NCBI RefSeq assembly: GCF_947495845.1
Contig: NZ_CANMAO010000016.1
Location: 1-64,000 of the forward strand
Direction of reading: 5' to 3'
From: an uncultured Endozoicomonas sp.
Lineage (GTDB): Bacteria; Pseudomonadota; Gammaproteobacteria; Pseudomonadales; Endozoicomonadaceae
Length of the DNA stretch: 64,000 nt
In this document: piece after piece, positions 18,184 to 28,911 of the stretch
Layout of the letters: the number at the start of each line of letters is the position of its first letter
Position numbering within the stretch: the stretch's first letter is position 1
The notes under the pieces: generated by a model
Told to the model about the DNA's origin: nothing
What the model saw: only the letters and a program-made list of their open reading frames with translations
The model's database searches: none
Position numbers and translations under genes: made by a program

Positions 18184-18255
18184 TTTTTCTTGATTTTATC
18201 CACCTCAATCGATAACAATTCAGCCATAAACTCAGCGTTTAAGTAGATTCCGGCA

Positions 18256-18871
18256 ATGGGCATCGCAGTACAGAGCCTGAACAAGTCCTTTGGGAACCAT
18301 CGGGTACTAAAAGACATCAGCTTCAGCATTAATAAAAGTGAAACCACCGTATTACTTGGCTCCAGCGGCGCGGGTAAAAGCACCTTGCTGCGCATGCTGA
18401 ACCTCTTGGAAACACCGGATGATGGCACTCTCAACGTAGCCAACATGGAATTTTCCTTCCACTGGGGCAGTGCATCTCACTCAAAAAACCGATGCGCTGG
18501 AAAAAGCCAATGCCCTGCTGCAACGGATGGGACTCCCTGATAAAGCGCATGCATGGCCATCATCACTTTCCGGTGGTCAGCAGCAAAGAGTCGCCATTGC
18601 CCGAGCCCTGATGCTCTCACCTGAAGTGCTGCTGTTCGATGAACCAACGGCCGCTCTGGATCCTGCCATCACCAACCAGGTAGTCGACATTATTCAGGAG
18701 CTGGAAAGCGCCGAAATCACCATGGTGGTGGTCACTCACGAGGTAGACTTCGCTCGAAAAATCGCTAATCGCGTAGTCTATATGGAAAACGGTGAAATTG
18801 TCGAGAACGGCTCCGCAGAGCGATTCACCGCGCCTCAAACCCCAGCCTTCAAACGCTATTTACAACACTGA
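18256..18871 (+). pseudogene. artP: Arginine ABC transporter ATPase, deleted and frameshifted
   Basis: Two frames together make an ArtP-like ATPase. The first (from 18256) holds Walker A GSSGAGKST near residue 35 and runs to about MEFSFH; the second, in the +1 frame from about 18470, holds the [15 protein letters not shown] signature, Walker [14 protein letters not shown] and the switch histidine. About 37 codons of the usual 242 are missing between them, including the Q-loop (GMVFQQ in relatives), and the frame is lost at the junction. The ATPase should be inactive. First gene of the art operon, under the ARG box. Confidence 0.85.
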
Positions 18872-18884
18872 ACCACAAAACACA

Positions 18885-19012
18885 TATACCCAAAGGATTT
18901 CATGTTGCTACGCGGCGGCAATCGAGTGAAGCCCCATGAGCCTACGAGTAGTAGGTGATTGGGGTGAACGAGTGCAGCCAACAAAGTAGCAACTTGAAAG
19001 GCGACGGGTATA
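18885..19012 (+). repeat. Palindromic repeat, family B copy 2
   Basis: The arms TATACCCAAAGGATTTCATG plus TTGCTACGCGGCGGCAA and AACAAAGTAGCAACTTG plus AAAGGCGACGGGTATA are inverted repeats about a 60-bp core. The core contains GAGCCTACGAGTAGTAGG, as in the inverted copy at 32874. It separates artP from artI. Confidence 0.9.
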
Positions 19013-19053
19013 ACCAGAAAATGCTGCCAAAAGCTGCAATAAGGAAAGCCACC

Positions 19054-19824
19054 ATGAAAAAAACGACTATCGCCGTATTATTAGCCTGCACTACCTTCAC
19101 CGGAGTGACCTTTTCAAAATTTGCGGTAGCTCAGGATACGATTCGCTTTGGTATGGAAGCCACCTACCCTCCTTTTGAGTTCATCAATGAAAACAACGAG
19201 CTTGATGGGTTTGATGTAGAACTGGCCAATGCCATTTGCACAGAACTGAAGACCAACTGTGAGTTCAACAACCAACCGTTTGATAGCTTAATTCCCGGCC
19301 TGAAATTTCGTCGGTTTGATGCGGTGATCTCCGGTATGGATATTACACCGACAAGACTGGAGCAGGTATCGTTTACCCAGCCTTATTATGAAAACTCCGC
19401 CATTTTTGTTGCAAGCAGCAAACAGCCGTTGACCAATCAAGCCGACCTCCACAATAAAACCATCGGCGTACAAAATGGCAGCACCCACCAAAGTTACCTG
19501 ATTGATAAGCTGGAACAAGATGGTGTGAAAATCCGTCCATACGACAGTTATCAGAATGCACTGTTAGATATGACCAACGGACGTATCGATGCCGTCTTTG
19601 CTGACACCGCGGTGGCTCGCGAGTGGCTGGCACAGCAAACACAAGGCGCATTTAAAACGGTCGGTACAGAAGTTAAAGACACCGACTACTTCGGAATGGG
19701 GATGGGTATTGCTACACGCAAAGACGATCCTTTGACGGAGAAGCTCAACAAAGCGCTGACTGAAGTAAAAGCCAATGGCATTTACCAACAGCTCCACGCC
19801 AAATATTTTAATTCGGCAAAATAA
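19054..19824 (+). CDS. artI: Arginine/basic amino acid periplasmic binding protein
   Basis: A 256-residue family 3 binding protein close to E. coli ArtI/ArtJ. The signal peptide (to about residue 27, FAVAQDT) is followed by IRFGMEATYPPFEF, the SLIPGLKFRRFDAVISGMDITPTR motif and the C-terminal YFGMGMGIATRKDDP. It delivers arginine to the ArtQM permease. The start at 19054 has AAGGAAAG just upstream; a longer frame begins inside the repeat at 18955 and is not credible. The gene is intact although artP and artQ beside it are broken. ArtI versus ArtJ cannot be settled by eye. Confidence 0.85.
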   Translation: MKKTTIAVLLACTTFTGVTFSKFAVAQDTIRFGMEATYPPFEFINENNELDGFDVELANAICTELKTNCEFNNQPFDSLIPGLKFRRFDAVISGMDITPTRLEQVSFTQPYYENSAIFVASSKQPLTNQADLHNKTIGVQNGSTHQSYLIDKLEQDGVKIRPYDSYQNALLDMTNGRIDAVFADTAVAREWLAQQTQGAFKTVGTEVKDTDYFGMGMGIATRKDDPLTEKLNKALTEVKANGIYQQLHAKYFNSAK

Positions 19825-19883
19825 GCATCTGAATCTTGCTCCCATTCTAATGGGAGCACATTACCTGATATTGTGAGGTCCCT

Positions 19884-20761
19884 GTGAGCCTGTCCGCTCT
19901 CTTTGCCGAAGCAACCCTGATGACGCTAGGGCTGGCACTGTCATCTCTAGGAGCCTGTCGGACTTACCACTGACCTACTGCGAAAAAGCCGGATTTGGCC
20001 ATTTTTTATGCTCCTTTTCGTTGAATAGCTCGCTATTCGCCTCAAATGAGAATAAAAACTGACTCAAACCGGACTTTTTCTCGCTACGGTCGGCTAAGTC
20101 CGACAGGCTCCTAGCTCTGGGGATACTGATGGCCATTCTGTTTGCCCTGGCGGAGTTAAGCCGTTTCAAACCTCTGGCACTGGCCACCAGCACGCTGATC
20201 GCTTTGCTCCGAGGTCTACCAGAAATATTGGTGGTCTTTTTCGTCTATTTTGGATCAACCCACGCCATATTCTTACTGACCGACGAGTTTGTAGAAATCA
20301 GTCCATTTCTCGCCGGTACTATTGCCTTGTCGTGCATCTATTCGGCTTATGCTTCCCAGACACTTCGGGGAGCGCTCCTTGCAGTGCCCAAAGGGCAGCT
20401 TGAAGCAGCGATCGCATTGGGCATGAGCAAACCCCATACATTTTTCAAAATCACTCTACCCCAAACCTGGCGCCATGCATTACCCGGCCTTGGCAACCAA
20501 TGGCTGGTGTTATTGAAAGATACAGCACTGGTTGCGCTCATTGGTGTTAATGAGCTTTTACTGCAAGCAAAAATGACTGCCGCCAGCACTTATGAGCCAT
20601 TTACCTGGTATGCCACTGCCGCATTGATCTATCTGGGGATTACACTGGTCAGTCAAGCCGCTCTGAAACAGATGCAGGCTCGATCCAACAGACACCTGAC
20701 GTCCAACACCTCGAACACATTTTCTCAACACCCTGTTATGACGCAGGAGGTTACACCATGA
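19884..20761 (+). pseudogene. artQ: Arginine ABC permease split by a repeat element
   Basis: The gene begins at GTG 19884 and is interrupted after 22 codons by a 160-bp element with a CTAG duplication. Removing the element and one CTAG restores a continuous 237-residue frame, matching E. coli ArtQ (238), with LRGLPEILVVFFVYFG and the EAA loop (EAAIALGMSKPHTFFKITLPQ). As it stands, translation from 19884 stops about ten codons into the element. A shorter product could start at ATG 20129, lacking about 27 residues and most of the first membrane helix. Its end overlaps artM (ATGA). Confidence 0.9.
19947..20114 (+). mobile_element. MITE-like element inserted in artQ
   Basis: The 160-bp element 19951-20110 has inverted ends GAGCCTGTCGGACTTA / TAAGTCCGACAGGCTC and is flanked by direct repeats CTAG (19947-19950, 20111-20114). 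It has no coding capacity. The ends resemble those of family A (GAGGCTGACCGAG), and the CTAG duplication fits an IS5-type transposase acting in trans. Confidence 0.92.
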
Positions 20762-21426
20762 ATTGGGACTATTTGCCAGAGCTACTGAAAGGTCTGGGCA
20801 CCACTCTGGAATTGACCGTGGTCAGCCTGTTAACAGGTTTGGTCTTGGCTATCCTGTTCACCATTGTTCTTTCCCTGAAAGTTCGGGTTCTGGACAGGCT
20901 GGTTAAATTGCAGACTCTGCTGTTCACCGGCACACCACTGCTGATTCAGATCTTTTTAATCTACTACGGCCCTGCCCAGTTCGAGACCATCAAAAACAGC
21001 GTTCTGTGGCCTTTGCTCAGCCAACCCTGGTTCTGTGCCATGCTGGCATTGGCACTCAACTCCGCCGCCTATTCCACTCAATTGTTTAAAGGCGCGATTG
21101 ATGCGGTGCCGCGCAGCGACTGGGAAGCCTGTCAGGCACTTGGAATGACTGAGCGACAAGCGTTGATTAAGGTTATACTTCCCCACGCCGCCCGTCGTGC
21201 ATTACCGGCTTACGGCAATGAAATCATTCTGGTAATGAAAGGTTCTTCTCTGGCCAGTACCATTACTCTGATGGATCTTATGGGCTATGCGGCAAGACTG
21301 AACGCCCAAACGTACGACACCCTGACTGTATTCACCATGACAGGCCTGATCTATCTGGCCATGACGGGTGTGCTGACCTTACTGATTCGCTTTATGGAAC
21401 ATAAAGCACTGGCTTTCAGCCGTTGA
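20758..21426 (+). CDS. artM: Arginine ABC transporter permease
   Basis: A 222-residue inner-membrane permease, the same size as E. coli ArtM (222), with five hydrophobic segments and the EAA loop (EACQALGMTERQALIKVILPHAARRALPAYGNE) that contacts the ATPase. A strong ribosome site (AGGAGG) lies within the end of artQ, and the start overlaps the artQ stop. It is intact, but its partner artQ and the ATPase artP are damaged, so the transporter is probably non-functional unless other subunits substitute. Confidence 0.9.
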   Translation: MNWDYLPELLKGLGTTLELTVVSLLTGLVLAILFTIVLSLKVRVLDRLVKLQTLLFTGTPLLIQIFLIYYGPAQFETIKNSVLWPLLSQPWFCAMLALALNSAAYSTQLFKGAIDAVPRSDWEACQALGMTERQALIKVILPHAARRALPAYGNEIILVMKGSSLASTITLMDLMGYAARLNAQTYDTLTVFTMTGLIYLAMTGVLTLLIRFMEHKALAFSR

Positions 21427-21439
21427 ACGAGAATTTTCT

Positions 21440-22330
21440 GTGCTCATTAATGATTTGAACTTTGAAAAGTCCCTGTCACCCTCTATTTCCAGGCACTCGA
21501 TCAACAACCTCTCGATTCTGAAGATTCAGAGCTCGCTCTGTGAAGCGGCTATCTCTTTGCATGGAGGTCATCTCCTGCAATTTAAGCCTGCTGGAGAAAA
21601 AGACATTATCTGGCTAAGCGACAAAGCCATATATTCTCCAGAGAAAGCGATTCGGGGTGGTATCCCGGTATGTTGGCCATGGTTTGGTACCATTGGCTCA
21701 CCATCCCACGGCTTTGCACGAATAAGCCCCTGGCAACTCATGAATTGGCAGGAAAGTGAAGAGGCCGTTGTAATAACGCTTGGCTTATCCGCATCAGAAC
21801 AAACCAAAGCGATATGGCCCCATGAATTCAGTGCCACACTGACGTTTAGGCTCTCTGCATCATTAAAAACCACACTGACAGTGACGAATACCGGAGCAAC
21901 ACCATGGCGCTGGAGCGGTGCTCTGCACAGCTACTTCCAGATTGCAGAAGCCACAGAGACCTCCATAACCGGCGCTGGAAAGGACTATATCGACAGCCTG
22001 CAAAGCGTTGACAAGTGTAAAAGCACAGGTGACTTATTGATCAATCAATCCATTGATCGGGTTTACACCACTCCGGATGAGAGCATTATTATCCATGACA
22101 AGGAGAATCAGAGAAGGCTATCCATTCGTAATACTGGCTCTAATGCCGCTGTTATTTGGAACCCGTGGGATGAGATCAGTAAAGGCATGGCGGATATGGA
22201 CGACGACGGATACAAGACAATGGTGTGCGTTGAATCCACAAACTTTGCTGATAACCTTGAATCCGGCACATTGCTGTCACCTGAAGAAACTCATCAGCTG
22301 ACCACTGAGATCAGCATTCTGCCGCAGTAA
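21440..22330 (+). CDS. yeaD: Glucose-6-phosphate 1-epimerase (D-hexose-6-phosphate mutarotase)
   Basis: A 296-residue aldose 1-epimerase-like protein of the YeaD group. The beta-sandwich signature includes HGGHLLQFKPAGEKDIIWLS, GGIPVCWPWFG, SHGFARISPW and WNPWDEI. YeaD interconverts the alpha and beta anomers of hexose-6-phosphates. The start is GTG at 21440, 11 bp after artM, but the function is unrelated to arginine transport. The 3' end overlaps the convergent TetR gene by 20 bp. Confidence 0.88.
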   Translation: MLINDLNFEKSLSPSISRHSINNLSILKIQSSLCEAAISLHGGHLLQFKPAGEKDIIWLSDKAIYSPEKAIRGGIPVCWPWFGTIGSPSHGFARISPWQLMNWQESEEAVVITLGLSASEQTKAIWPHEFSATLTFRLSASLKTTLTVTNTGATPWRWSGALHSYFQIAEATETSITGAGKDYIDSLQSVDKCKSTGDLLINQSIDRVYTTPDESIIIHDKENQRRLSIRNTGSNAAVIWNPWDEISKGMADMDDDGYKTMVCVESTNFADNLESGTLLSPEETHQLTTEISILPQ

Positions 22331-22976
22331 ACGGTTTCAGCTGTTGCGTACCACAGGCCGACAAAATCATTTCAACCGCACTTTTGGACATGGCATCGAT
22401 CGCTCCTTTATCCAGATAGATGCCATCGTTCAATAAACGACTCATTCCGTGCAATGTGCTCCAGCTGACCTGGGCAATACGAAGGCAATCCAAATTACTG
22501 TCAACGTAACCCTTAACCTGCCACTGCCGGATAAGATCGACGTAATTATGAAAACAGCTAAAGGAAGCCTTTTTCAACGTTGCTGTGGGAGCCCCATTTT
22601 TCCAGATCGTGCGGCCAAACATTAAGTCGTACTGCTCTTGATTCTCACGGGAGAAATTCAAATACCCCTGTACAAAATGGCCTAACCAGACAGACATATC
22701 GCCAGATTGCTCATCCATCAATAACGCAAAGTGTGACTGCCACTTTTGAAATCCCTGCTCTGCAATTGCACACAGCAAGGCATTCTTATCTTTAAAGTGG
22801 TGATAAGCCGCTGTTCTGGAAACCCCTACATTATCCGCCAGTTTGCGCATAGACAGACCTTCAGCACCACCCAATGCAATCATCCGGGTTGCTTCATCCA
22901 TCAAGCCCTGACGAAGCGAGCCATGATGATAGTTTTTCTTATCCTTGGGCTTTTTTTCCGCCACTGCTTTACTCAC
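22311..22976 (-). CDS. TetR-family regulator
   Basis: A 221-residue repressor-type protein with an N-terminal TetR helix-turn-helix (about residues 23-69, MRKLADNVGVSRTAAYHHFKDK) after a lysine-rich leader, and an all-helical ligand domain. It is divergent from the dienoyl-CoA isomerase/reductase genes, which suggests control of unsaturated fatty acid degradation with an acyl-CoA type ligand. A short palindrome (23034-23046) in the shared promoter region is a candidate operator. The ligand is inferred from context only. Confidence 0.88.
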   Translation of the reverse strand: MSKAVAEKKPKDKKNYHHGSLRQGLMDEATRMIALGGAEGLSMRKLADNVGVSRTAAYHHFKDKNALLCAIAEQGFQKWQSHFALLMDEQSGDMSVWLGHFVQGYLNFSRENQEQYDLMFGRTIWKNGAPTATLKKASFSCFHNYVDLIRQWQVKGYVDSNLDCLRIAQVSWSTLHGMSRLLNDGIYLDKGAIDAMSKSAVEMILSACGTQQLKPFTAAEC

Positions 22977-23033
22977 TTTCAGAGGTCAGGTTTACGAATA
23001 AGTCTCATTCACAGAATACACAATAGAATAATC

Positions 23034-23046
23034 TTGACAGTGTCAA
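23034..23046 (+). promoter_or_regulatory. Candidate TetR operator and promoter region
   Basis: TTGACAGTGTCAA is a perfect 13-bp palindrome that overlaps a possible -35 hexamer (TTGACA); another TTGACA lies at 23061-23066 before the isomerase gene at 23146. Position between the divergent regulator and its likely target supports an operator; binding is not shown. Confidence 0.4.
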
Positions 23047-23145
23047 CATACCCTATTATCTTGACATCGTCCAGATGAGTTAAGCGAAGCAACAATAAAC
23101 GGCTTATGCCGAATAACTAAGCGGTTAAACGTCAGATCTGATCCT

Positions 23146-23985
23146 ATGAACTACACCACACTTCGAGTTGAACGTGAGGGTCCTGTCACGCAGGTGATCC
23201 TCAACCGTCCAGACAAACGCAATGCCATGAACCGAGAGTTCTGGCTGGAATTTCCCAAAGCCATCCGAGCGATAGACGAAGAAGGTAGCACCCGGGTGAT
23301 TGTCATTTCCGGCGAAGGCAAGATGTTTTCTGCCGGCATGGATCTCACTGTCTTTATGTCGCCTAATCAAAAAATGATTTCCGGTGACCAGGGCCGTAAA
23401 AGTGAGAATCTTCGTCGTACCGTGCTTCAGCTTCAGGAATGCTTTAACGTTCTGGAAGAGGTTCGCATGCCAGTGCTGGCTGCGGTTCATGGTGGTTGTA
23501 TTGGCGGTGCTATCAATCTTGTCAGTGCCTGTGACTGCCGTTATGCAACCGAAGACGCCTATTTTTCGATTAAAGAAACGGAACTGGGTATGACGGCTGA
23601 CCTTGGCGTTTTGCAGCGCCTTGGCAAACTCATGCCGGAAGGGCTGGTTCGTGAACTGGCTTATACCGCTCGCAAGCTGCCTGCCGATGAAGCCCTAAGA
23701 ACCGGATTGGTGAATGCGGTCTTTGCTGATCAGGACAGTCTGATGGCTCATGTTATGGACATTGCACGACAAATTTCCAGCAATTCACCACTGGCCGTGA
23801 TGGGCAGCAAAGAAGTGATCAATTTTTCCAGAGATCATAGTGTTTCCGATTCTTTGAGATACATGGCAGCCTGGCAGAGTGGTATGTTCCAGCCCGGTGA
23901 AATGATGGTGGGTTTTCAGGCCAAGATGCAGAAGTCAGAACCCGAATATCAGGATCTCTGGCCAGTTGAAGAGCCCTTCTCTTAA
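23146..23985 (+). CDS. Delta3,5-delta2,4-dienoyl-CoA isomerase (ECH1-like)
   Basis: A 279-residue crotonase-fold enzyme. The oxyanion-hole segments are SAGMDL (62-67) and HGGCIGGA (115-122). E144 and D152 in KETELGMTADLGVLQRL have the same eight-residue spacing as the catalytic E196 and D204 of mammalian ECH1, which moves two double bonds in dienoyl-CoAs from odd-numbered unsaturated fatty acids. The next gene, a 2,4-dienoyl-CoA reductase, would use its product, which supports this over a plain enoyl-CoA hydratase. Confidence 0.85.
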   Translation: MNYTTLRVEREGPVTQVILNRPDKRNAMNREFWLEFPKAIRAIDEEGSTRVIVISGEGKMFSAGMDLTVFMSPNQKMISGDQGRKSENLRRTVLQLQECFNVLEEVRMPVLAAVHGGCIGGAINLVSACDCRYATEDAYFSIKETELGMTADLGVLQRLGKLMPEGLVRELAYTARKLPADEALRTGLVNAVFADQDSLMAHVMDIARQISSNSPLAVMGSKEVINFSRDHSVSDSLRYMAAWQSGMFQPGEMMVGFQAKMQKSEPEYQDLWPVEEPFS

Positions 23986-24027
23986 AGAAAGCCAGCACAG
24001 AATAATAATTTGCGAATCACGTTTTAA

Positions 24028-26064
<2,037 letters not shown>

Positions 26065-26091
26065 TGAACTGAGTTGAACTGATCTGCGTAG

Positions 26092-26130
26092 CTTCCCGAT
26101 AGAAAATTCTATCGGGAAGTTTTCTTTCTT
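26092..26130 (+). terminator. Rho-independent terminator of the fadH operon
   Basis: CTTCCCGATAGAA and TTCTATCGGGAAG form a 13-bp perfect stem with a two-base loop (26092-26119), followed by TTTTCTTTCTT. It lies 28 bp after the fadH stop. Confidence 0.9.
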
Positions 26131-26242
26131 AATGCGATTGTTTGTCAGTCCATTGAAAACAACCGATAAATCAGTGGAACTTTTTAACAACCTGAAAGTC
26201 ATTGTTCTGTATTGAGCTTGAGTTACTTTTACAGGTTACCCC

Positions 26243-26857
26243 ATGAGTTTCCGCATTCTATTTATTCTTATTGCATTTTTCCTACCCACATTCGCTATGG
26301 GTTTCGAAGACTATAACTACTCATTTATTAATGCGGGGCTTGGGTACAATCAACAAAGCCAGGGTGTTGAATCTATTGATGGAACCGCCTGGTACATCAA
26401 TGCAGCCTATCGACTCTCATCGTCACCCCTTATTCTTAATGCTGGCTATGCCTACTCACAGGTGGATAGAGGTGAACTTGCCGACAACACTGCCATCAAA
26501 AGCAACGCCTATTTTGCCGGTTTCAGTTTACTTATCCAGCCAACTGAGCGCTTTCACATACTGCCTGCACTATCCAGCGGCTCACTGATCAACCGCCTGG
26601 TTGAAGACACCAACGAAGCGAAAGAAAGAACCACGGTATACAGTGGCTCTATTTCCGCACGCTACCATCTGGAAAGGGGGCTTTGGCTGTATTCCGGCTA
26701 CATTCATCAAGAGTATGAAGAGAAAACTGACGCTCAAACCAACCTCTTTACTGCCGGTGCCGAGTATCAAGTTGATAAAAGCTGGGGGCTTGGCCTGGGT
26801 TATAAAGGCAACTCAGACCAGTATTCGACGCATTTATTCGTTAAGTGGTTTTTATAG
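26243..26857 (+). CDS. Outer-membrane beta-barrel protein
   Basis: A 204-residue exported protein: signal peptide to about residue 20 (LPTFAMGFED), then alternating amphipathic strands (YINAAYRLSS, LILNAGYAYS, AYFAGFSLLI, WLYSGYIHQ, GLGLGYKG) that end in HLFVKWFL with a terminal hydrophobic strand. Size and pattern fit an eight-stranded barrel of the OmpA/opacity type. Porin, adhesin or structural role cannot be told. It converges on topB, 19 bp away. Confidence 0.7.
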   Translation: MSFRILFILIAFFLPTFAMGFEDYNYSFINAGLGYNQQSQGVESIDGTAWYINAAYRLSSSPLILNAGYAYSQVDRGELADNTAIKSNAYFAGFSLLIQPTERFHILPALSSGSLINRLVEDTNEAKERTTVYSGSISARYHLERGLWLYSGYIHQEYEEKTDAQTNLFTAGAEYQVDKSWGLGLGYKGNSDQYSTHLFVKWFL

Positions 26858-26876
26858 ATTTTTATGTTAACAGAGC

Positions 26877-28820
26877 TTATGACGCCTTCTTGCGAGCACT
26901 TGTTGTTCGTTTACGACCTTTTCGTTTGAATGATTGTTTGGTGGGCGCTGCGATTCCTGCCACGGTTTGAAGCCCATCCGTCATAGTTTTTGTTAACAAG
27001 GCTCGCAGCTCATAATCAAGGTTTCCCATAAACTGTGCATAGCTGCCTTTTCGTTCAACAATGCTGTTCAATGCAGATTCCCAACGAGCCGTCATATCCG
27101 GAGTCGTAATGGCTTCCGGTAGCGCCTTGATCAATGCCCTTCCCGTAGCAGTCGCATGAATGTTCCGCCCACGCCTTTCCAGAAACTGTCGCTTAAACAG
27201 CAGTTCAATAATATTGGCGCGGGTGGCTTCTGTACCTAACCCATCGGTGTCTCTGAGCACCTTACGAATATCTTTGTCCTGAACATATCGCGCAATGCCT
27301 GTCATGGCAGAAAGCAATGATGCATCATTGAAAGGCTTGGGTGGTTGAGTCTGTTTTTCTTTCAGCTCAGCGTCTTTGCAATTAAGAACATCGCCTTTTT
27401 TAAGTTCTGGCAAAAACGCTTGTTCTTCTGCGTCTGCGCCTGAGTTTTTATCGCTTTTACCGGTTTGGATCAGTTGCTTCCAACCTTCCTCCACAGTCTG
27501 GCGACTGGTGGCGCGGAACAATCCTTTTTCTATTTCAACATCAACGGTTCTTTTTCTGAAACGATGATCCGGGTAGAACTGTGCGACATATTGTCGTGCA
27601 ATCAATTGATAGAGCTTTCGATCCATCTCCGGTAAACGTTCAAGATCCATTCTTAACGCGGTAGGAATAATGGCGTGGTGAGCGCCTACTTTCTTATCAT
27701 TCCACGCCGATGTTTTTCGATCGGGCAGCGCTTGATCAACCGCCTTACTTAATGAAAAGGCATTATGTCGAACCGCCGCCAATACCTCTGGCGCTTGCTG
27801 CAGATGTTCTTCAGGAAGATAACGACAGTCCGAGCGCGGGTAGGTCACCAGCTTTTGTTCATAAAGACGCTGGCAACTATCCAGTACTTTTTTGGCATCC
27901 ATTTTCAGTTGCTTAGCGGCATCAATCTGCAACGCGGATAAAGAATAGGGTAATGGTGGGGTTTCTTTCCCTTGCTTATCATCGACTCGCTGCACCGTTC
28001 CGGGCTTTCCGATGACACGATCGACGACATTTTGCGCCAGTCGTCGATCGAGCACCCTTCCCTCTTCATCCATCCAGGGCTGACAAGAGTCACTGGGAAT
28101 CCACTTGGCTTTGAAGGTTTCCCCTTGTTCTGTGACCAGCATTGCCAGCACTTCAAAAAACGGCTTAGGTTGAAAGTGTTCTATTTCTTCATCCCGACGA
28201 GCCACCAACCCAAGAATCGGGGTTTGCACCCGCCCAATAGAGAGCAAACCGTTATAACCCACTTTACGACCCAACAATGTGCAACCACGGGTAAGGTTTA
28301 TGCCATAAAGCCAATCGGCACGAGAGCGGGCAAGGGCTGAAACCGCCAGAGGAACGTAATCTTGATTAGAAGCCATACGCTCAAGCGCCTGAGAGACTGC
28401 TGAAGGATTCAGATCACTGATCAATAAACGACGGACTTCTTTTTTTCGGGCAGGTGACATTTTCAGGTAATCAAGCACTTCATCCACCAGCAGCTGACCT
28501 TCACGGTCCGGGTCGCCAGCGTTCACCACAACATCTGCACGTTTGAGCAACTTTCCAATGACAGTCAGTTGCGTACGAACACCCTTTCTTGGACGAAGCT
28601 TCCACTGAACCGGCACAATGGGTAAGTGCTCAAGCTTCCAGGTTTTATACGCCGGGTCGTAAGCCTCTGGCTCTTCCTGCTCTAACAGATGACCGATACA
28701 CCACGTCACCACATCGCCCGATGCAGATTCGATATAGCCCTCATGCCTTTTCAAAGGCTTTTTCAGCACATCAGCAATGGCTCGCCCCAGACTGGGCTTT
28801 TCAGCAATAAACAAGCGCAT
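26877..28820 (-). CDS. topB: DNA topoisomerase III
   Basis: A 647-residue type IA topoisomerase (E. coli TopB 653). The Toprim domain starts at IAEKPSLGRAIADVL and holds the metal-binding DPDREGQ (103-109). The active-site tyrosine is Y327 in TYPRSDCRYLP. The C-terminal tail is lysine/arginine-rich (FKRKGRKRTTSARKKAS), which fits DNA contact, and there are no zinc fingers. It decatenates replication intermediates. Confidence 0.95.
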   Translation of the reverse strand: MRLFIAEKPSLGRAIADVLKKPLKRHEGYIESASGDVVTWCIGHLLEQEEPEAYDPAYKTWKLEHLPIVPVQWKLRPRKGVRTQLTVIGKLLKRADVVVNAGDPDREGQLLVDEVLDYLKMSPARKKEVRRLLISDLNPSAVSQALERMASNQDYVPLAVSALARSRADWLYGINLTRGCTLLGRKVGYNGLLSIGRVQTPILGLVARRDEEIEHFQPKPFFEVLAMLVTEQGETFKAKWIPSDSCQPWMDEEGRVLDRRLAQNVVDRVIGKPGTVQRVDDKQGKETPPLPYSLSALQIDAAKQLKMDAKKVLDSCQRLYEQKLVTYPRSDCRYLPEEHLQQAPEVLAAVRHNAFSLSKAVDQALPDRKTSAWNDKKVGAHHAIIPTALRMDLERLPEMDRKLYQLIARQYVAQFYPDHRFRKRTVDVEIEKGLFRATSRQTVEEGWKQLIQTGKSDKNSGADAEEQAFLPELKKGDVLNCKDAELKEKQTQPPKPFNDASLLSAMTGIARYVQDKDIRKVLRDTDGLGTEATRANIIELLFKRQFLERRGRNIHATATGRALIKALPEAITTPDMTARWESALNSIVERKGSYAQFMGNLDYELRALLTKTMTDGLQTVAGIAAPTKQSFKRKGRKRTTSARKKAS

Positions 28821-28911
28821 TCAGGATCAGTCCAATCACACCACTTCAAAACACTGTTTTTTTATACAGCATTATTGAAGAATTAGCGAGCTACACATGA
28901 CCTTAATTCTG

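Noticed and set aside
18955-19053. Upstream extension of the artI reading frame
   Set aside because: It lies within the family B palindrome; the signal peptide and ribosome site support the start at 19054.
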